Positions 1 through 9,570 of a stretch of DNA of 64,000 nt are shown piece by piece (positions within the stretch are counted from its first letter, which is position 1; the number at the start of each line of letters is the position of its first letter). The position numbers were made by a program, and so were the translations under genes. Location of the stretch: positions 5,828,001 to 5,892,000 of the forward strand of contig JBANAY010000001.1 in NCBI GenBank assembly GCA_037952775.1, given 5' to 3'. Under the pieces are notes generated by a model. It was not told where the DNA came from. It saw only the letters and a list, made by a program, of their open reading frames with translations, and made no database searches. This DNA is from Clonostachys chloroleuca (Eukaryota > Ascomycota > Sordariomycetes > Hypocreales > Bionectriaceae).

Positions 1-160
1 GACCTGAGCTGTATGGCTGTGCTCCCCTGAGTTTCCTTGGGGATATAAGGGGATACGGATCCCGTCGAAGGTTATCAGAAGTATGCCGAGTGACAATACA
101 CAATCATTCAAATGACTTCTCACAGTGATATTTCCCTAAACAATCATTTAATAGTTCATC

Positions 161-1504
161 ATGGAGCGTCCCGATTACCCCGGTTTCTCCTCGACCACGA
201 CGACCGCGCAAAACTCTACGGCACCGACCCGACAAAACTCCACAGATAATCTCCATTGCCTACATCTGCTTTCTCGCCCGGGCGACAAGAGTAGCAAGGA
301 GAGAGACATCGACCTTCAACGTATCGCACTGCGACCGATCGTCTCAAAGCCGGGCCTACATACTCCAGACGAATCCATCAACAATGAGGTTCACAGGCGG
401 CACTCGATCTCAATTCGTGAACGGATGCTTCATTTTACATGGGCATGGTTTACTTTCCCCATGAGCTGTGGTGGCATATCTCTCCTCATCTACATGCAAC
501 CACACCAGTTCCAGGGTCTCAGAACTATTGGAATGGTCTTGTATGCGCTAAACCTTTTCATATTTACCTCCATATGTCTTGGTCTTGTCACACGATTCAT
601 TCTACATCCTGGAACCCTAACAAAGTCTATTTTGCATGCTCGCGAGGGTTTCTTCTTCCCAACATTCTTTCTCGCTATAGCAACCATCATCACAACCACA
701 CAGCGATACGCAATACCAGAAAATAATGTTCCAACAGTGTGGGCGACGAAGGCCATCTTTTGGGCCTACTTAACCCTCACTTTTATACTCGCGGTTGGAC
801 AATACACATATCTGTTTGATAGCCATAGCTTCAAACTGCAGTCTATGATGCCAAGCTGGATCTTGCCCATCTTCCCGGTCATGCTGACTGGCACGATTGC
901 TACTGTGATTTTGGATGCCCAGGATAACATCTCCCCCATGGCTATCATCACGGCTGGACTGACTTGCCAGGGCCTGGGCTTCTCCGTGTCCTTCATGATG
1001 TACGCACACATGATCGGGAGACTAATGGAGTCTGGCCTCCCAAACAGGGAGCATAGGCCAGCCCTGTTCATGTGTGTTGGGCCACCAGCTTTCACAGCCC
1101 TTGCCCTCATTGGCCTGGCAAACAAGATCCCCCAGAACCTCACCAACACCGACAGCATATCGACACATGTTGACACCATTCGAACTGTGGCCCTGCTGGC
1201 AGCTGTCTTCATGTGGACAATTAGTCTTTGGTGGTTCTGCATCGCTACAATCTCCATCATTGCATCCCCACCTAAATACTTCCACCTTGGCACCTGGGCA
1301 ATGGTGTTTCCCAACACTGGCTTCACTCTCGCGACTATCTCTATTGGCAAAGAATTCCAATCTGAGGCAATCTTATGGGTTGCAACTGCGATGAGCATTA
1401 TTGTCATTACTGTTTTCATCGGCGTTTTCGTCTGGCTCATTAGGGCTGTTTATATCCAGGATATCATGTATCCTGGGCGCGACGAGGATGTCACAGATCA
1501 CTAG
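161..1504 (+). CDS. TDT-family C4-dicarboxylate / malic acid transporter-like protein
   Basis: Single-exon gene of 447 aa starting at the first ATG of the frame. After a polar N-terminal tail of about 85 residues, the protein is an alternation of hydrophobic segments (about ten) separated by short loops, beginning with the FTWAWFTFPMSCGGISLL stretch. That signature is typical of the tellurite-resistance/dicarboxylate transporter family, which includes yeast malate permease Mae1, fungal sulfite pump Ssu1 and plant SLAC1. The expected role is export or uptake of a small anion (malate-like dicarboxylate or sulfite) at the plasma membrane. The substrate cannot be read from sequence. Length fits the family and the frame is intact. 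No linked partner gene is evident, since the next gene is convergent and unrelated. Confidence 0.85.
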   Translation: MERPDYPGFSSTTTTAQNSTAPTRQNSTDNLHCLHLLSRPGDKSSKERDIDLQRIALRPIVSKPGLHTPDESINNEVHRRHSISIRERMLHFTWAWFTFPMSCGGISLLIYMQPHQFQGLRTIGMVLYALNLFIFTSICLGLVTRFILHPGTLTKSILHAREGFFFPTFFLAIATIITTTQRYAIPENNVPTVWATKAIFWAYLTLTFILAVGQYTYLFDSHSFKLQSMMPSWILPIFPVMLTGTIATVILDAQDNISPMAIITAGLTCQGLGFSVSFMMYAHMIGRLMESGLPNREHRPALFMCVGPPAFTALALIGLANKIPQNLTNTDSISTHVDTIRTVALLAAVFMWTISLWWFCIATISIIASPPKYFHLGTWAMVFPNTGFTLATISIGKEFQSEAILWVATAMSIIVITVFIGVFVWLIRAVYIQDIMYPGRDEDVTDH

Positions 1505-1992
1505 AAAGAACTTTCTCCTTTTCTTTTCTCTCAATCTTTGTGTACCATCACATGCTATCGATAGACGGAGGTTACGGTTGGGTCATCTCGTTTCTTTCTT
1601 CTCTTTTTTTTTTTTTCTCCTTTTTCCTTTTTCGTTTTCCTTGTTGTAGCGTTTGGTTGAATAGACATACTAGAATACGCAATCACTTTGGGTGGGATAG
1701 ATAGAATTATTTCATAGATAGGATACCCAAATATTTCAGTTCACAGGTTAATCAAAATCGGCCATGGCAGTGGCCTTGATATTCAAAATTACTTATCCAC
1801 TCGCCCGCGCACACTCTACATGCTTGCCCTCAAGGTGGAAAAATAGAAGAATGGACACAAGCGATTCTACAGGGACTAAAATCAGCTCACAAATTGCTCA
1901 AGCGCGTCATACAATAGCAAACCAAATCCTTGATCAACTTTAATTAGCTGAAAACCTATAATTTATTCTCCTCGTTCTAGTCCAGACTAAAA
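1505..1992. other. Intergenic, convergent 3' regions
   Basis: Shared 3' flank of two convergent genes. It holds a pyrimidine-rich T tract at about 1600-1645 just after the transporter stop, which may belong to its 3' UTR. I see no gene. Confidence 0.5.
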
Positions 1993-2813
1993 CTATTCCG
2001 AGCCTGTGGCAAATTCGCCCTTAGCAATTTTGTCACTGAGCGCTTTGTTGTCCTTTAAATACGTCTTCAAATCAGGTCGAGCTACATCAAGAAGGTCGGC
2101 GACCATACGACCAAACACGATTTTGCCAGCCGAGTTGAGATGTGTTCTGTCCCCCTCTTCCATGTTGTACTTGTCTGCATTTGTCTGTCCGATAGCGTTC
2201 AGGTAATCGGTACTTGCCCGGTTCAGGGGCAGATATTTGATACCGAGGGAATTGGCGGCCGAAATCGCAGCAGCGGAGTGCTCTGCCAGATTCTCAACAA
2301 CTTTTCCATTGCTAAACGTGCGACGGCTTAGAGAGGTAACGATGATCTGATGAAACAGTTAATATCTTTTATCATGATACGGGTATGCATGGAAATCTTG
2401 GATCTTACTGGAGTGCCGCCCGCAGAGATGACTTCGTTGGCCATCGTCTTTAGATTGGTTGTAAATTGCTCGACAGAAATGCCCTTCTCTGCCTTTTGGT
2501 CATTGTGTCCAAATTGAATGGTCACAATTGGCCGATAACTGGCCTTCTTGTCCTTGATAGACTGGATGGCCTTTGCCCAGTATCCATCTGACTTGAATGA
2601 TACAGTTGTGGCACCGTTCTTGGCGTGATTTATGCCGGAAGCTGAATTCTGGGCGTAGCCTAGGAAGCCATCGCCCCAACCGCCTCCACTGGCTGTTGTG
2701 GAATCTCCTGTCAGAATAAAATAGGCCGGTAGATCGGCCTTTGATCCAATCTTTGTGGGTAGTGCCTGGACTAGGCCGGCCGTCAGAACACAGAGAAATG
2801 AGCTGATTCGCAT
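1993..2813 (-). CDS. Secreted rhamnogalacturonan acetylesterase-like SGNH esterase
   Basis: Two exons on the minus strand, 2409-2813 and 1993-2346, with a 62-bp intron (2347-2408, GTAAGA...CAG), encoding 252 aa. The chosen ATG gives an N-terminal signal peptide (MRISSFLCVLTAGLVQALP). SGNH blocks are all present: FILTGDSTTASGG (Ser in GDS), the block III region QFGHNDQK, and a C-terminal EGDRTHLN with the Asp and His of the triad. Order, length and motifs match fungal rhamnogalacturonan acetylesterases (CE12), which remove acetyl groups from the galacturonic acid of pectin rhamnogalacturonan I outside the cell. An open frame extends 20 codons upstream but would bury the signal peptide, so the inner Met is preferred. 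The gene is intact. Confidence 0.88.
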
Positions 2814-3579
2814 GGTGGGAATAATGGTTATGGCAAGGAATAAGATAATATATGACAAGAGACCAGTGAACAATACGACTGTGGTTCCTCCTGCACAGGG
2901 GAGTCAATGGGTTTAAAGAACAGTAACATCGAACGAGCGTCTCCCTTGGAAACCGCCCATAACAGTTTGCCATTTTCAACCCGGGAGACCATTTTGAACC
3001 GTTTCATTGGTGCAAACCAAAGCCGATGTGAATTTTGGGAAGTATTCCGATCCCGGCTGAATGCAGTCGGACATCGGTGCCCCGAAAACCACAAATGGTA
3101 ACTCTATGTGGGTATTTCAGCGTCACATCCTCATCTTACAGCCATCTACGATGAGGGGCTGGAATTCCGGATCACTTAGCAGTATTTGATTGACGGGAAA
3201 ACTGTGGGTTGTGCTCCGCGTTACAGATCTACGGAAATTGCTTCAAACAGATTGCAAATCGCCAGTGGTTTATGAAACGTTCCTTGCAGTATGATCTTTC
3301 TATAAATTACCTCAGACCTATTCCAAGACCAGATTAGGGCTAGTGACAATGCAACTAGACATTGAGAGAGAAAAATAACAAACTAAAATTAAAATAGTAT
3401 CCTCACAAACGTCCTCAATCCCGATATTTTCCATCGTGCAGCCGCCATCGAGGTTACGCCCTGGCCCAGGTTGTTTCCAATCGCATTGTCCATATTGTTT
3501 TATAATTACAGAAATGTGAATATTCGGCAGACACAAGCGCCGCCCTTAGTTCAGTTGCGCTCACTAAGGTATATGTTCC
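2814..3579. other. Intergenic, promoter side of the acetylesterase
   Basis: No convincing gene. The stretch should contain the promoter of the minus-strand acetylesterase. Short open frames on both strands lack domain features. Confidence 0.4.
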
Positions 3580-3820
3580 CTAATGTACGATGTGATACGC
3601 CAAACGAATTTCTTTAGACGAGGTTGGCGCGAAGATACAGAGTAATGAGTATATAATGACTGCCATACCTAAGAAGCAAATGAAGAGCAAGAAAACATTT
3701 CTTGATTCCAGCCGGTCGATCTTGCCAGTGGGAATTACCTACCACTGCTATAGCTAGGTAGTCATAGACAGTCGGATCGACCTCCCTATTCAGCATTCCC
3801 ATGAAAATCTTTCCACCCAT
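3580..3820 (-). CDS. Possible 56-aa single-helix membrane protein
   Basis: Low-confidence gene. An ATG at 3818-3820 opens a frame which, with a 70-bp intron (3669-3738, GTAATT...TTAG), gives 56 aa: a polar start (MGGKIFMGMLNREVDP) followed by a hydrophobic helix across the splice site (AIAVVGMAVIIYSLL) and a short basic tail. The phase is consistent across the intron. It faintly recalls very small mitochondrial ATP-synthase subunits (subunit K type) by size and layout, but I do not assert homology. It lies directly downstream of a broken gene fragment on the same strand, so it could instead be part of that decayed locus. Confidence 0.25.
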
Positions 3821-3915
3821 GCCCGTCCTAAGTTATTCCAATGAGCATGAGACCTTTCCAGTCGGACATCATTCGTGAATGCTTCGCCCTTCGGCACGCC
3901 GGGCTCGAACAACAT

Positions 3916-4335
3916 TTACCAGCCCTGGACGGAAGGCTTCTTGAGGCCTATCTCGAAAGGATACCACGATTCGCTCATCTTTTTCAGATCTGCTGCGAGG
4001 TTCAAGTCTTTGCGGTCAAAGAATTTCCACCTGAAGCTTGTTATGCTGTGCTGGGTAAGCTTGATGGTTATTGTGTGGCGGGGCGATGTTTCGATACTCT
4101 CCAGCTTGGGAGCGAAGTATGTGCCACTGCTATCCTTGGCCTTTAGAATGCCAATTCGCAACTCAAACCTGATTATTCCTCCTTCGTAGCCATACAAAGG
4201 CCCGTCTAGATTTATCTTGCACTGGAATCCAGCGTTAGCACGCCCAAATGATCCAACCTTCATTGGCGAGCTGCCCAGTCCTCGGACTGCAGCAAGACAC
4301 AAGTCTGCGCCCAACTGGCTCCCGGGGTGGTATAG
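3916..4335 (-). pseudogene. Gene fragment of unknown family, cut at its 5' end by an AT-rich repeat
   Basis: An open minus-strand frame of about 140 codons ends in a stop at 3916. It reads like real protein (for example GPLYGYEGGIIRFELRIGI and WYPFEIGLKKPSVQGW) but has no ATG. It runs upstream only to about 4335, where an AT-rich repeat copy (4337-4425) begins. I do not recognise the family. The most economical reading is the 3' part of a gene whose 5' part was removed by insertion or deletion at the repeat. It could also be an internal exon of an unrecognised intron-containing gene. Confidence 0.35.
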
Positions 4336-4336
4336 A

Positions 4337-4425
4337 ATTCAACACAATATGAAGCCAAATATCACAGAATTATTAATTTTCTTATTATTGTGTTTGATAT
4401 TACTAATAAGAAAATTAGGTTCCAA
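4337..4425. repeat. AT-rich dispersed repeat, copy A, with internal inverted repeat
   Basis: Begins AACACAATATGAAG and contains a perfect 14-bp inverted repeat, TAATTTTCTTATTA and TAATAAGAAAATTA, separated by about 16 nt. Recognisably related sequence occurs at about 4983-5045 and about 39023-39110 (AACACAATAAGAAGCTGAA...). This indicates a small dispersed element or the end of a decayed transposon. Confidence 0.5.
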
Positions 4426-4982
4426 CCAGAAATAGAAAGGGTTCTGGAGTACAAAGGTTTATTTCAGCCACTTGCCACGTTAAGAACAAAGGTTGATATT
4501 TAAGACTCTAAATCACCCTTCGCAATGTCTAGCCCTCTCAAACCAAGACCTTCTCGAAAACGAAGGGCGTCGGGAAGGAAAAAAAACCGAATTGTAGTGC
4601 CTCAGCAACTACACAAAATGTCCAGAAACAAAGTGGAACAATTCTTGCTGAAAAAGGTGAAAGAAGAAAGAAGTTGAAGAATGAGAACACAACCCAAGTA
4701 ATATCAAAACAAAGATATCTGTTTGCTACTTCCATATCATAACACCAAATAGTTACCTACCTACTGTAGCGCTGTTACTAGGGAGACATACTGGGAAAGC
4801 ATTCATCTCCATGGCTGCCCATTCTTTTCTATCGTACGGGGGTAAAGGTATTCCTGGACATATTCTGGGATGGAACACAAATTCAAAACGTATGTCGTTT
4901 ACGTCGACTTACATGAAGTATGGTACACCCAGAACCTTCGACACAATCAAGTAAACATATATCAAAGCAATCAACAGTAATA

Positions 4983-5045
4983 AGCACAATTTCAAGACAA
5001 ATATTACACAATAATTAATTATTCTCTTACTATTGTGTTATCAAA
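4983..5045. repeat. AT-rich dispersed repeat, copy C
   Basis: Related to the copy at 4337 (CAAGACAAATATTACACAAT versus GAAGCCAAATATCACAGAAT) and bounded by the inverted halves ACACAATA and TATTGTGT. A further local duplication is visible between about 4855-4905 and 5127-5170 (GGACATATTCTGGGATGGAA versus GGACATGCTCTGCGTGGAAA, each followed by a similar ATTCAAAA segment). The tRNA-Lys gene therefore sits beside a small nest of decayed repeats. Confidence 0.45.
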
Positions 5046-5190
5046 TTTAATTCATCCACTATATTGGGGCCCTAAAAGGTGGAGCGGACACGGGGAGTGG
5101 ATTCTAGCGGGTGGCACAAACTTACACGGACATGCTCTGCGTGGAAACCAAAAATTCAAAAAGTATGTTATCAATCGTTCATATAGGAAC

Positions 5191-5272
5191 AGCCCGATGC
5201 GGGGGTCGAACCCGCAACCTTGAGATGTGAACTCGTAAGAGTCTCACGCTCTACCGATTGAGCTAACCGGGC
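5191..5272 (-). tRNA. tRNA-Lys(CUU) with a short intron
   Basis: Read on the minus strand, the sequence folds as a tRNA. The 7-bp acceptor stem is GCCCGGT/ATCGGGC, the D arm is TAGCTCAATCGGTAGAGC, and the T arm is GCGGGTTCGACCCCCGC. The anticodon stem TGAGA/TCTCA encloses CTCTTA + A, giving anticodon CTT (CUU, Lys) at 5237-5239. A 9-nt insertion (CGAGTTCAC, 5227-5235) lies immediately after position 37, the canonical site of nuclear tRNA introns. No CCA is encoded, as expected for a eukaryotic gene. Confidence 0.93.
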
Positions 5273-5334
5273 ACCTTTCCGGGTGCTTTGATGGAGGACT
5301 GAACGAGGGTAGAGACATACAAGAATGCGGATTG

Positions 5335-5640
5335 GGTTCGCAGGGTGGTTATTGCTTGTGACTATCAACAGAAGATGACCCATTAGAGACGAATGAGATC
5401 ATATCCGGCGCTCTTTTGGGTTGTTGAGATGCGAAAGCGAGCCTTCCAGAGAGCTCTGCCAGTTGCATCGTCGTAATGCCCAGTGACCTACCTGACTTCA
5501 CCATTGATTTACCGTGACAGTCAGTCGGCACTGTCAGAAACAATGATGCGGTGATCTAGCCATATATACGAGATATTCCAGCCACGTGTCTGAAATGTAG
5601 GTGACCTAGGTATATGATTATGCAAGTTGCCGTGGGTGGA
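5335..5640. repeat. Dispersed repeat, copy 1 (pair with 18425-18715)
   Basis: About 300 bp alignable by eye, with small gaps, to 18425-18715 in the same orientation. Conserved anchors include the AAGCGAGCC block, AGTTGCAT, CGACCTAC/TGACCTAC, ACAGTCAGTCGG, AGAAACAAT and TACGAGATA. Most differences I checked are C/T or G/A transitions, with the second copy richer in A and T. It lies just upstream of tRNA-Lys. I see no terminal repeats or coding capacity, so it may be a solo LTR or MITE relic. Confidence 0.55.
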
Positions 5641-5926
5641 GGATACGCTAGGGGTAGCCTTGATGCGGCACGGTTGAGGGCTTCGAGGCCTCAATGCGCG
5701 TCAAGAGTATGCCGTCATTTATCAGTCGAACTAAGAGGTGGCAGAGGATGTGGTGGTCGTCGGTCCGCTTCAATTAAGCGTGGAAGAAGAAGTCAGTTCT
5801 TGGAATCCGGAATACAATACAAGGAACTCTTTCAGGTTTCCATAGGAGAATTGTTCGCTTCCGGCCTCTACATCGTCTTCTATGGGCCCCAGGCAGGCTG
5901 GCTCCCTTTCCCCATCCCAATTCTAG

Positions 5927-6281
5927 GCGACGTGCCAATGTTCGGCGTGCCGACGTTCGACCAGTTCGTCGTACTCAACGTCTCTAATTTGGCCTGCGCC
6001 GGCCCTCCACTTGGTAGCCGGCACTCCGAAGACGTTCACTCGCAAGGGCGACAGCGGCAAGGACACTCTCTGACTATTTCTGCTCGGAGTGCGGCGCACT
6101 CATTTACGTTCTTAGCAAAGCCGCTCCGCTACTGGATTATCTCAAGGCTGGCTCCCTTCACGACCTCAACTTGAACAACACCAAGTTTCAGCCTCGTGTC
6201 GAGATTTACTGCAAATACAAATATAGCTGGCTTCCGGCAATTAATGGCGCAAGCCCTTTTGAAGATGTAATGCTGGTGTAG
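5927..6281 (+). pseudogene. GFA-family (glutathione-dependent formaldehyde-activating enzyme-like) pseudogene
   Basis: After a splice acceptor (TTCTAG, ending 5926) a frame reads ATCQCSACRRSTSSSYS and then ALHLVAGTPKTFTRKGDSG. This is the CxCxxCR zinc motif and following region of GFA/Mss4-like proteins. It stops at a TGA near 6071, but another frame continues seamlessly as LSDYFCSECGALIYVLS (second zinc motif CxxC) through to FEDVMLV and a TAG at 6279-6281. A frameshift near 6055-6071 is therefore needed to join the two halves. The N-terminal CxCG segment is not clearly visible; a possible degenerate version lies near 5730-5780. Family members bind zinc and act on S-hydroxymethylglutathione or related thiol adducts. 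This copy looks inactivated. Confidence 0.6.
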
Positions 6282-6625
6282 ATCTTAAATGTAGGGGAGG
6301 ATAAGGATTTGTCAGTGTCTAGAGGACCACGGAGTGAGGGCTGGTGACAAGTAGGCTGTTGGAGAGATTTGACCAAGGACGCTGTTATCCAGGTATACAA
6401 AGCAAGATGTTGGGCGAGATTGACTGCTTCATAATAAGAAAGGGATATTTATGAGGGGCAGTCACTGTCATCCCTGGAAAACGAATGAATTTGAAAACTA
6501 AACCACGCGATCCTAGCCCAATATGCCAAGAAATCCAAAATTTTGCCACCAGTGCCCTCTGTTAACTAGGTGCAGGTATGAAGTTTGTAACCCGAGATCC
6601 TCCGTTGGTGTTGGCCTGAGCTTGT
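6282..6625. other. Intergenic
   Basis: Between the GFA pseudogene and the 3' end of the hydrolase. I see no gene or recognisable signal. Confidence 0.4.
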
Positions 6626-7456
6626 TTAAACGGCTGCTCTGAAATCCCTTGCTATCTCTTGCACGGCGACTGTCAACGCTTGAGGCATTGATATGAATGG
6701 ACTGTGGGACGCATCCAACGTCTTCACAACCCACTGCACCCCGGACCGCTCAACAAACGCGTCCTGTCTCTCAATCGAGAGCGCCTTGTCTTGCGAACAG
6801 CGAATATAGGCCCGGCAGCCGTCGTACGCGCTGTCACGCCATCCGATGGTCGTAATGGGTGAGGCCAAGCTCTTCTTCGAATGTGGCTTCAAGGCACTCG
6901 ACACTGCAGCGATTTGTTCTGGGGAACAATCATTGAAGAATACCTCTGCAGGCGAGTTTGCCTTGACCTTGATGACTCGAGCCTCGGTCTTGGCCAGGAG
7001 AAGTAAGTACAAGTGCAACAGCGTGAAAACGAGAAGGGCGAAACTCACATCCTCTTCCATCCACCAGAGTAAGTCACCTAACAGGCCAACAACGCTCTCT
7101 CCGTCCAACGGGACAAAAGCAGCGAGATACACAACACCAAGAACGCCGCCCTTTTCACCGCGTGAAGCTCTACTCCTTTTTGCCAAGCCAGCAGTAGCTG
7201 CAGACATTGGCAAGCCGGCGTATGAGTGGGCGATGACGATGACATCCTCTCCAGCATGAATCCGAGACTCGATCCTGGACCTTATGAGTACCTCGTCGTC
7301 GGAAATGCCCGAGTCGGCATCTCCAACACTCCGGAGTGTGAGACCCTCGGCGGGAAACCCAGCTGCTTTTAGGGTTTCAATAAAAGGGTCAAGGCAGGAA
7401 GCTAGGTGCCAAGCCCCAGGAATGACAATCACGGACGGTTGAGTGCTCGCAGCCAT
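6626..7456 (-). CDS. Alpha/beta hydrolase (AB-hydrolase_6 / salicylate-esterase-like)
   Basis: Minus-strand gene, exons 7049-7456 and 6626-6988, 256 aa. The unspliced frame is also open, but a 60-bp segment (6989-7048) starts GTGAGT and ends CCAAG with a hydrophobic non-conserved translation, so it is best read as an in-phase intron. The N-terminus PSVIVIPGAWHLASCLDPF is the beta-strand and oxyanion region. IVIAHSYAGLPM (G-H-S-Y-A-G, Ser nucleophile) is the elbow. ASHSPFISMPQAL supplies the C-terminal catalytic His. The family includes small-molecule esterases. No signal peptide is seen, so it is probably cytosolic. Substrate unknown; no obvious cluster partners. Confidence 0.82.
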   Translation of the reverse strand: MAASTQPSVIVIPGAWHLASCLDPFIETLKAAGFPAEGLTLRSVGDADSGISDDEVLIRSRIESRIHAGEDVIVIAHSYAGLPMSAATAGLAKRSRASRGEKGGVLGVVYLAAFVPLDGESVVGLLGDLLWWMEEDVSFALLVFTLLHLYLLLLAKTEARVIKVKANSPAEVFFNDCSPEQIAAVSSALKPHSKKSLASPITTIGWRDSAYDGCRAYIRCSQDKALSIERQDAFVERSGVQWVVKTLDASHSPFISMPQALTVAVQEIARDFRAAV

Positions 7457-8113
7457 TTTGGTGTAAGTAGTTAGAGCACTCGAATATTGTCCCGGGAAAG
7501 TTAGAAACTGGTAGGGAAATCGGGAGACTGGGAAGGATTTTATAAAAAAGAATTATTCCTACCTTAGCTGGCCAGAGAAAGGGGGAATCCATCGTCCTTA
7601 CCCGAATCTTGCCTCTCCCCAGAATCCCCCGCAATCTCCCCAGAAAAAACACATGACCGAGATTCAGGTTAGCCTCGTCCATAGTTTACCAATGAGCTAT
7701 CGTCTTGTTGAACATGGAGCCTTAAATTGGAACCGACCCGAAGCCTCGGGTCTCAACCCCATATTAAGTCATCACGGCTCCCAGCCGAGCCGAGCCGGGC
7801 CGAAGTGCAGTTCTCGAAGCAACCTATCAATCGCAGCGCCACTATAATATCTTAGTTTCCCTATCGAGAACACGATACCAGGATGGATGACGAACATAGG
7901 AGGCGCGTAGTAGACTAGATCGGCGGACAAGAGGGAATGGTGTGAGGGGTGGACTCGAAAAGAATGCGAACTACCGGAAAGGCTGTCATTCGATGAGATG
8001 CCTCATGCCGCACCCAGAAAGTGTCAACTTCAAAAAACAGAAACATGGATTGTTATTGTGATGTTACAGGCGTGCCCTCCAAAACTATCAGCCTTTCGCC
8101 AACCGCCAATGAA
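7457..8113. other. Intergenic
   Basis: Promoter side of the hydrolase, then about 600 bp without a recognisable gene. A short GC-rich stretch at about 7780-7805 (CCGAGCCGAGCCGGGCCGAA) is the only visible low-complexity feature. Confidence 0.4.
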
Positions 8114-9570
8114 CTAGACTAGGAAATTGTCCCACTGCAAGATATCTGAATTGTCCCGCCTATGAACAAACGCTGAATCAAATTCCAGCGGCTGAGACGG
8201 CTGTTGCTTGGTCGCCATCACCTCTGTCCCATCGCCGTTGGTAGGGAGCACCGTGCCTTCTCCCGGTCGCGCTGGTGCATTGTGTACTTGCTTTTGCTGC
8301 CACGAATCCTGACCCGGTTCTTCCGCTGAAAACATAAGTGTTTGGATTCTACTGCCGTACCTGTTTCCCCTGCGTGATGCAATTGTCTCTCGCTTCTTCG
8401 AGATGGTGCTGGATAACATAGTCAAGATCTCCAGGTAGTGTGCGGCCAGAGGACTCATCACGGAGAAATGGTACAGTATGTCTCTGACGGACCGGAGCGC
8501 CGTCTCGACTTCATGGCCAGTGTTTCGGGACGCAAAGATATCAAAGCCTAGAGTCAGACCCTCCGGGAAGAGCAAGGCCCTAGGATGAGGTGGTCGCGGT
8601 TTTAGACCCGTCCTGATGGCGGCACAGCGATGGCGGACTTACTTCATCATGCACCTGTCAGATAACAGTAGATTGGCCTGGTGGCCCTCAATACAACTCT
8701 CCACGAGATGAATGGATGCATCGATAAAAGCCGATGCTGATTCAAAACCGGCGGAGTTATCATTGGCTGGTGGAGCTGTGCGTGTTAATACCAGGATCGG
8801 TCGAGTTATCAGCATTACTGCAAAGTAATAGAGACAAGGCACGTAACAAGATTCAGAACAAGGAAAGGTGTTGGTAATTTCTGATTGAATGGTCAATAGG
8901 TGTAGGGTAGGGCGGCCTGAGCGGCGAAGTCGGCGAAATCTATAAAAAGAAAGAGGAATCACCGACTGTGTCCATGTCAGTGAGCGAACTCTCCCGCCGG
9001 GAATGAACCCGTGACAAGCTTGCATACTGACCACTATACGGAGTACTCCGGAAGAAGATGGCGCATGCCGTTCAGTGCCTCTTACTGAGACGACTGACTT
9101 GGGGCAAGGGTGTTCAACCACTCCCCGCATTTCGGATATTTCGCCAGCGGTAACGGGATCATCATCAACAAGAAGTGCCGCTGAGTCAGCGGGGGCGAGC
9201 AGTTCGGGCATTTCGATCGCCAGCGATGACCCAATAACAAGCTTGTTAAATGAAGTTAAATGAAGGCACTTCTGCAGGGCCCCGCACGCCTTGTTGATCT
9301 CGGTATGTGTATGGACGTCATGGTAGGACACTTGGGCAGTTGGTGAGACCTAACGCCTCTTGGCCTCTAAGGCAAGTGAGCACGTAGCAGCTGGCTCAGG
9401 TCGAATAACTTCCGGGACTTGACTTGACTGGCGAGTATCGCCTCTAACAGAATTATAGAGATGAGGAGCAATCGAGACGGGACTTGTGATTGACTCTTGC
9501 CATCTACGAAAGGCCGTGGATGTTTCGTTTCTTGCCTGTCCTTCAAACTGTGTCGACTTTTGAGCCGACA
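8114..9570 (-). pseudogene. C-terminal remnant of a Zn2Cys6-type transcription regulator, without its DNA-binding domain
   Basis: The downstream part (8114-8575) reads LTLGFDIFASRNTGHEVETA and then SPLAAHYLEILTMLSSTISK, the typical C-terminal block of fungal-specific transcription factors. The preceding frame (8639-9331) contains CLYYFAVMLITRPILVL and SAFIDASIHLVESC, also typical of the middle homology region. Farther upstream the same frame is broken by a TAG (about 9350) and has no ATG and no Cys6 motif. A damaged tRNA-Asp copy (8989-9054) lies inside the frame and contributes foreign residues. The small gap 8576-8638 may be a real intron. I read the locus as a truncated, decaying regulator. 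A regulator lacking a zinc cluster but still expressed is the alternative. Confidence 0.55.
8989..9054 (-). pseudogene. Degenerate tRNA-Asp copy
   Basis: Closely matches the intact tRNA-Asp at 21979-22050: ACTCTCCCGCCGGGAA, then TGAACCCG, then GTGACAAGCTTGCATACTGA and CCACTATAC. About ten bases are missing where the anticodon 3' stem and variable loop should be (intact GGTCTCAAGC), and the acceptor/D region is disturbed by an extra GGAGTACTC-like insertion. It cannot fold as a working tRNA. It lies inside the regulator remnant. Confidence 0.75.

Noticed and set aside
766..1440. Long open frame antisense to the TDT transporter
   Set aside because: Shadow of a strongly biased membrane-protein gene. 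No domain, and its translation is Met/Arg-rich noise.
4372..4419. Rho-independent-style terminator hairpin
   Set aside because: The 14-bp inverted repeat is AT-only and part of a dispersed repeat; such terminators are bacterial and do not apply here.
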